Shown here: positions 4,734 to 7,728 of the stretch, piece after piece
Position numbering within the stretch: position 1 is the stretch's first letter
Layout of the letters: the number at the start of each line of letters is the position of its first letter
Assembly: GCA_030667645.1 (NCBI GenBank)
Contig: DAOUVM010000108.1
Coordinates: 1-7,728, forward strand
Direction of reading: 5' to 3'
Length of the DNA stretch: 7,728 bases
Source of the DNA: Ardenticatenales bacterium
GTDB taxonomy: Bacteria; Chloroflexota; Anaerolineae; Promineifilales; UBA4811
Program-made: the position numbers and the translations under genes
The notes under the pieces: generated by a model
What the model was told of the DNA's origin: nothing
Databases searched by the model: none
Seen by the model: the letters and a program-made list of their open reading frames with translations, nothing else

Positions 4734-5364
4734 CCACGAGCTGCCGGCCTGCCTAATCCTCGTCCGGCATGGGGAGACGGTGGGAAACCAGCAGCAGTTG
4801 TGGACCGGCTGGAGCGACACAGCGTTGAGCGAGGCGGGTCGAGAGCAAGTATGCCGGACGGCCGCGCGTCTGGAGCGCGACTCGCTGGGCATGATTGGTC
4901 TTTACAGCAGCCCGACCGGCAGAGCCTGGAAGACTGCCCTCTCGATTGGCCGGGCGACCCGTATGCGCCCGATGCGGGATGAATCGCTGAGGGAGATGCA
5001 CTTTGGTGAATTGGAGGCGATTCGCGGCGAACACTTTCAAGCGGACCACCCAGAGGTCTATGCGCGGTGGCAAGACCGAACGGACGAGAGCTTTTCCTGG
5101 CCTGGCGGCGAATCGAGGCTTCAATTCCGTGCCCGGGTGCGAGTCGCACTGTTGCGATTGGCCACCGCTCACCGAGGGGAGACCATCTTGCTCGTTTCCC
5201 ATAGCGGCTTTATCCGCATGGCGCTGGCCCACTTGATTCCACATAGATTCGGAGAATGGTGGAATGTCCGGATCGACAACTGCAGTTTCACGCACTTGGT
5301 GATGGACAGAGATGCAAAGGCGCGGGTCCCCACCTTGAATGATATTTCGCATCTAGCCGATTAG
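4723..5364 (+). CDS. Histidine phosphatase superfamily (phosphoglycerate-mutase-like) protein
   Basis: 213 residues, normal for a single-domain branch-1 histidine phosphatase. The phosphate pocket is complete: LVRHGET with Arg15 and the phospho-acceptor His16 (13-19), Arg67 in SSPTGRAWKTA (62-72), the general-acid region LREMHFGE (89-96), and the second catalytic histidine His160 in VSHSGF (158-163). The family dephosphorylates small phosphorylated metabolites or proteins through a phosphohistidine; members include cobalamin-pathway alpha-ribazole phosphatase, GpmB-like enzymes and sugar phosphatases. The substrate cannot be decided here. VSHSG replaces the common VSHGG. No cobalamin genes are nearby. 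The start overlaps the previous gene by 11 bases and has no strong Shine-Dalgarno, consistent with coupled translation. Confidence 0.93.
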   Translation: MTSSHELPACLILVRHGETVGNQQQLWTGWSDTALSEAGREQVCRTAARLERDSLGMIGLYSSPTGRAWKTALSIGRATRMRPMRDESLREMHFGELEAIRGEHFQADHPEVYARWQDRTDESFSWPGGESRLQFRARVRVALLRLATAHRGETILLVSHSGFIRMALAHLIPHRFGEWWNVRIDNCSFTHLVMDRDAKARVPTLNDISHLAD

Positions 5365-5367
5365 CAT

Positions 5368-5373
5368 AGGAGG
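5368..5373 (+). promoter_or_regulatory. Perfect Shine-Dalgarno of the 71-residue gene
   Basis: AGGAGG, a full match to the anti-Shine-Dalgarno, sits 4 bases before the ATG at 5378. It is the strongest ribosome binding site in the rightward operon and supports the small gene as real and well translated. Confidence 0.85.
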
Positions 5374-5377
5374 AACC

Positions 5378-5593
5378 ATGAGGCAACATTGGCAGCACTG
5401 CAAACTGGAAGGAAGCCGGGTCACATTCCTGGGCGCGGCCGGCGTGTTTGAAAACAAGGCGGACGCCCACCTGGGCAACCGATCCGCCTGGAGCAAACTG
5501 GAGGACGAGGGGTGGGAACTGGTCAGTGCGGTCTCTGACCCAGAAGGAGAGGTGACGTTCTTTTTCAAGCGGCCGGCTCCGCCCGCGGCCTAG
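5378..5593 (+). CDS. Small DUF4177-like protein
   Basis: 71 residues. The C-terminal half has the pattern of DUF4177-type proteins: LEDEGWELVSAV (41-52), then a short acidic turn and the strand FFFKRP (61-66). The N-terminal half (MRQHWQHCKLEGSRVTFLG) fits the first strand pair of that small alpha/beta fold. There are no membrane segments or signal peptide, so it is probably cytoplasmic. No function is established for the family. It starts 13 bases after the phosphatase stop with a perfect AGGAGG, and ilvE begins 17 bases after its stop, so it sits inside the operon. The family call rests on the GWELVS and FFKRP motifs and is moderately sure; that it is a real gene is more certain. Confidence 0.72.
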   Translation: MRQHWQHCKLEGSRVTFLGAAGVFENKADAHLGNRSAWSKLEDEGWELVSAVSDPEGEVTFFFKRPAPPAA

Positions 5594-5610
5594 AGACGCG
5601 AGTAGCCTGG

Positions 5611-6549
5611 ATGTCAACGCGCAATCGCTACGCCTTTTTTGGGGGGAAGATCGTACCCATCGAACAGGCCAATGTGAGTATCATGACGCATGCTTTGCAT
5701 TATGGTACTGGTTGCTTTGCCGGCCTCCGCGCCTATTGGAATGAGGAGGAGAAGCAGCTCTTTGTGTTTCGCATAGGCGACCATTTTCGTCGTTTTATCA
5801 GTTCGACGCGGCTGCTTTACATGGACACTCCAAACAGATACACGGTTGAGCAGTTGATTGACGTTACGCTTGACCTGCTGCGCCGCGAGCGATACTTGGA
5901 GGATGCCTACATCCGGCCGCTGGCCTTCAAGTCCTCCCCACTGATTGGGGTGCGACTGCATGACCTGGATGATGAGGTGGCGATCTTTGCCATCCCCTTT
6001 GGCCGCTATCTGCAGAACGAAGAAGGAGCGCGTGTCACCATTTCTTCCTGGCGGCGCGTGGACGACAATGCCATCCCGGCGCGGGGGAAAATTACTGGGA
6101 GCTATGCCAACTCGGCGCTGATCAAAACGGATGCCCACCTGAAGGGATTCGACGAGGCTATCGTGCTCAACCAGGATGGCCACGTAAGCGAGGGAAGCGC
6201 AGAGAACCTATTCATCATTCGCGATGGCGTAGCGTATACTCCGTCGGTGCATGAGAACGTGCTGGAAGGGATCAACCGCCGAACCCACATACAGCTCTTG
6301 CGTGATGAGCTGGGTATTGAGACCGTGGAGCGACCCATTGACCGCACTGAGGTACTGCTGGCGGATGAAATCTTCTTTTGCGGTACGGGCGTGCAATTGG
6401 TCTCTGTGGCGGAAGTCGATTCCTTTACGATCGGGAGCGGTCGAATGGGGCCAGTGGTCGGCCGGCTGCGCGAGCTGTTCTTTGACATCGTTCGGGGAAA
6501 AATGCCCAAGTACCGGGAGTGGTGTACTCCGGTCTACCTCATCGATTGA
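5611..6549 (+). CDS. ilvE: Branched-chain amino acid aminotransferase (fold-type IV PLP enzyme)
   Basis: 312 residues, normal for IlvE. These enzymes transfer the amino group between Val/Leu/Ile and 2-oxoglutarate, the last step in making branched-chain amino acids. Landmarks: MTHALHYGTGCF (25-36), the phosphate-binding Arg61 in HFRRF, the PLP lysine Lys160 in ARGKITGSY, Tyr165, Glu194 in VSEGSAENL (contacting the pyridine nitrogen), GI(N/T)R at 220-223, and the phosphate loop FCGTG (256-260). Each aligns with the corresponding E. coli IlvE residue. Differences are FAGLR where FEGIR is usual (Ala37), and GTGVQLVSV instead of GTAAEITPV. These could mark a divergent subgroup or altered substrate range. 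The start ATG lacks a clear Shine-Dalgarno; it follows the small gene by 17 bases, so coupling is likely. Confidence 0.92.
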   Translation: MSTRNRYAFFGGKIVPIEQANVSIMTHALHYGTGCFAGLRAYWNEEEKQLFVFRIGDHFRRFISSTRLLYMDTPNRYTVEQLIDVTLDLLRRERYLEDAYIRPLAFKSSPLIGVRLHDLDDEVAIFAIPFGRYLQNEEGARVTISSWRRVDDNAIPARGKITGSYANSALIKTDAHLKGFDEAIVLNQDGHVSEGSAENLFIIRDGVAYTPSVHENVLEGINRRTHIQLLRDELGIETVERPIDRTEVLLADEIFFCGTGVQLVSVAEVDSFTIGSGRMGPVVGRLRELFFDIVRGKMPKYREWCTPVYLID

Positions 6550-6566
6550 GCAACGCAGATTGAGCG

Positions 6567-7466
6567 ATGGTGCACAAGCCACCAACTAGACTTGGTTTAA
6601 TCTTTGGCCTGTGCGTTGTACTGGCGTTGGCCATGCTGGAAATCGGGTTGGTTGTCCTGATTCTCTCTTCCCCTGTTACAGCACTGACGATTCTCCGGTC
6701 CTTGCTAGTGGTGCTTGCCCTGCCAGTCATGGGAGTAGTGCTCTACGGGCTGGCGGGGTTGAGCAGCGCCAGCTATAGTGTGGATCGGAATGCAATTGTC
6801 ATCAGTTGGGGATCGGGGGTGCAGGCGATCCCGATGTCTGATGTGAAAGCGATCCTCCGTGGCGCCGATCTGAGCCGAGTGGTGCGCTTTCGCGGGCTTG
6901 TGTGGCCGGGTTGCTGGATTGGCCGGGGGCGGATTGAGGGTGTGGGTGCCGTCCGCTTTTTCTGTACCATGCCGGCGGAGAGCCACCTGATCATCAGTAC
7001 TTCGGCCGGTTCCTATGCGATCTCGCCAGAGAACGCGGATCGGTTTATGGATCTTTATGCGGCTCAGCGCGAGATGGGAGTCTCGCAGAAAATCGAGCCG
7101 GCATTGACGCAAACCCGAATTCTCCACCGTGGCTTTTTCTGCGATCGGCTAGCACTCTGGTTGCTGGTGATTGGCGGGATTCTCAGTTGTGGACTGTGGG
7201 TACTGGTTGCTGTGAGTTTCGGCGGACTCCCACACACCTTGCCAATGCATTTCGACGAGACCGGTGTACCTGATCGGATGGGTGCACCGGCCCAGTTGTT
7301 CACATTGGCTTTGCTTGGCACCGTCGCCTGGCTCGTGGATGGGATTCTAGGGTATGTTGTCTACCGTCGAGCACGGGAGAGGATGGGGGCCTATCTGCTG
7401 TGGGGGGCGGCCGCCAGCTTGCAGATACTGCTCTGGGCTGCCATCAGAGGTCTAACTGCGATCTAG
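6567..7466 (+). CDS. Membrane protein with PH-like domain and C-terminal DUF1648
   Basis: 299 residues. Two N-terminal membrane segments (about 10-34 and 42-66) are followed by a soluble region (67-170) resembling a bacterial PH domain: SYSVDRNAIVISWG (69-82), IPMSDVKAILRG (88-99) and a late ESHLIISTSAGSYAISPENADRF stretch in two parts (138-148, 149-160). A third membrane segment (about 193-217) leads into the DUF1648 hallmark LPMHFDETGVPDRMG (225-239), then two more membrane helices (about 242-266 and 275-293). DUF1648 proteins include the SdpI-like immunity and regulator family, but the function of PH-DUF1648 fusions is not established. It starts 17 bases after ilvE without a strong Shine-Dalgarno, and the next gene begins one base after its stop. 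It is unrelated in architecture to the PH protein at 2497-4212. Confidence 0.86.
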   Translation: MVHKPPTRLGLIFGLCVVLALAMLEIGLVVLILSSPVTALTILRSLLVVLALPVMGVVLYGLAGLSSASYSVDRNAIVISWGSGVQAIPMSDVKAILRGADLSRVVRFRGLVWPGCWIGRGRIEGVGAVRFFCTMPAESHLIISTSAGSYAISPENADRFMDLYAAQREMGVSQKIEPALTQTRILHRGFFCDRLALWLLVIGGILSCGLWVLVAVSFGGLPHTLPMHFDETGVPDRMGAPAQLFTLALLGTVAWLVDGILGYVVYRRARERMGAYLLWGAAASLQILLWAAIRGLTAI

Positions 7467-7467
7467 C

Positions 7468-7728
7468 ATGGCCTGGCTGTTTATTGGGCTGGTGATCAGC
7501 GCAGCCATCGGCTACGCTGGCTATGTCAAGGGAGCCCTCAGCCGCTCCGGGGCCGCGGGTGCCGTTGTGGTGGGTACGATTGTTTTTGGCCTGGGGGGGT
7601 GGAACTGGGGGGTTCTGCTGGTTGCCTTTTTCCTTTCGTCAAGCATCCTCTCGCACTATCGGCGAGCGGACAAGGCGGCGCTGGCTGAGAAATTCGCCAA
7701 AGGGAGCCAACGCGATGCCGGCCAGACC
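7468..7728 (+). CDS. DUF92 family membrane protein, N-terminal part
   Basis: The first 87 residues are present; the gene runs off the right edge. It opens with a membrane helix (MAWLFIGLVISAAIGYAGY), then LSRSGAAGAVVVGT (24-37), a Gly/Trp-rich helix IVFGLGGWNWGVLLVAFF (38-55), SSSILSHYRRADK (57-69), and the family motif AEKFAKGSQRDAGQT (73-87), which normally continues into LANGG. This order is characteristic of DUF92 (TIGR00297) proteins. The plant and cyanobacterial homologue VTE6 is a phytyl-phosphate kinase, so an isoprenoid-phosphate kinase role is conceivable; in non-photosynthetic bacteria the function is not established. The ATG is one base past the preceding stop, so the two genes are almost certainly cotranscribed. 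Confidence 0.92.
   Translation, partial: MAWLFIGLVISAAIGYAGYVKGALSRSGAAGAVVVGTIVFGLGGWNWGVLLVAFFLSSSILSHYRRADKAALAEKFAKGSQRDAGQT

Noticed and set aside
4753..5352. 199-codon minus-strand open frame, and a similar 189-codon one at 5614-6183
   Set aside because: They are antisense to the histidine phosphatase and ilvE, both of which have intact catalytic motifs on the plus strand.

Overview
The window is a piece of bacterial chromosome, moderately GC-rich and densely coding. It carries no sign of phage, plasmid, transposon or CRISPR. The mix of genes suggests Chloroflexota (Anaerolineae-like), but this is inference from gene content; no marker here fixes the phylum. The genes are an IF3-L35-L20 cluster followed by a TrmH-family methyltransferase, membrane PH-domain proteins, a DUF1648 protein and a DUF92 protein.

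Left half, minus strand (read from 4212 down to 1). A cyclic-nucleotide-binding-like protein fused to two membrane-anchored bacterial PH modules (2497-4212) is followed after 5 bases by peptide deformylase def (1928-2491). Then come 376 bases without a convincing gene (1552-1927), and the translation cluster infC (939-1499), rpmI (618-860) and rplT (199-549). infC has a well-formed sigma70-type promoter (1523-1551). A perfect hairpin with a T-run lies between infC and rpmI (876-899), where it looks like an attenuator. A second, perfect bidirectional terminator (151-185) closes the cluster after rplT. The first 22 codons of a TrmH/SpoU-type RNA 2'-O-methyltransferase run off the left edge (1-66).

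Centre (4252-4370). A short divergent intergenic region carries back-to-back promoter-like sequences, one for the PH/def unit and one for the rightward unit.

Right half, plus strand. Six closely packed genes look like one operon: a DUF1232 membrane protein (4371-4733), a histidine-phosphatase-superfamily enzyme (4723-5364, overlapping the first), a 71-residue DUF4177-like protein with a perfect Shine-Dalgarno (5378-5593), a class IV branched-chain aminotransferase ilvE (5611-6549), a membrane PH/DUF1648 protein (6567-7466), and the N-terminus of a DUF92 membrane protein that runs off the right edge (7468-7728).

Functionally the left half is translation initiation and ribosome assembly (IF3, L35, L20), removal of formyl from nascent proteins (Def) and probably rRNA/tRNA methylation (TrmH). 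The right half mixes amino-acid metabolism with membrane proteins of unknown role. No clearly new multi-gene system is visible. The most informative points are regulatory: the infC-rpmI attenuator with a duplicated arm, a possible non-AUG infC start, competing RNA structures before rplT, and the fused, apparently non-cyclic-nucleotide-binding sensor/PH protein.
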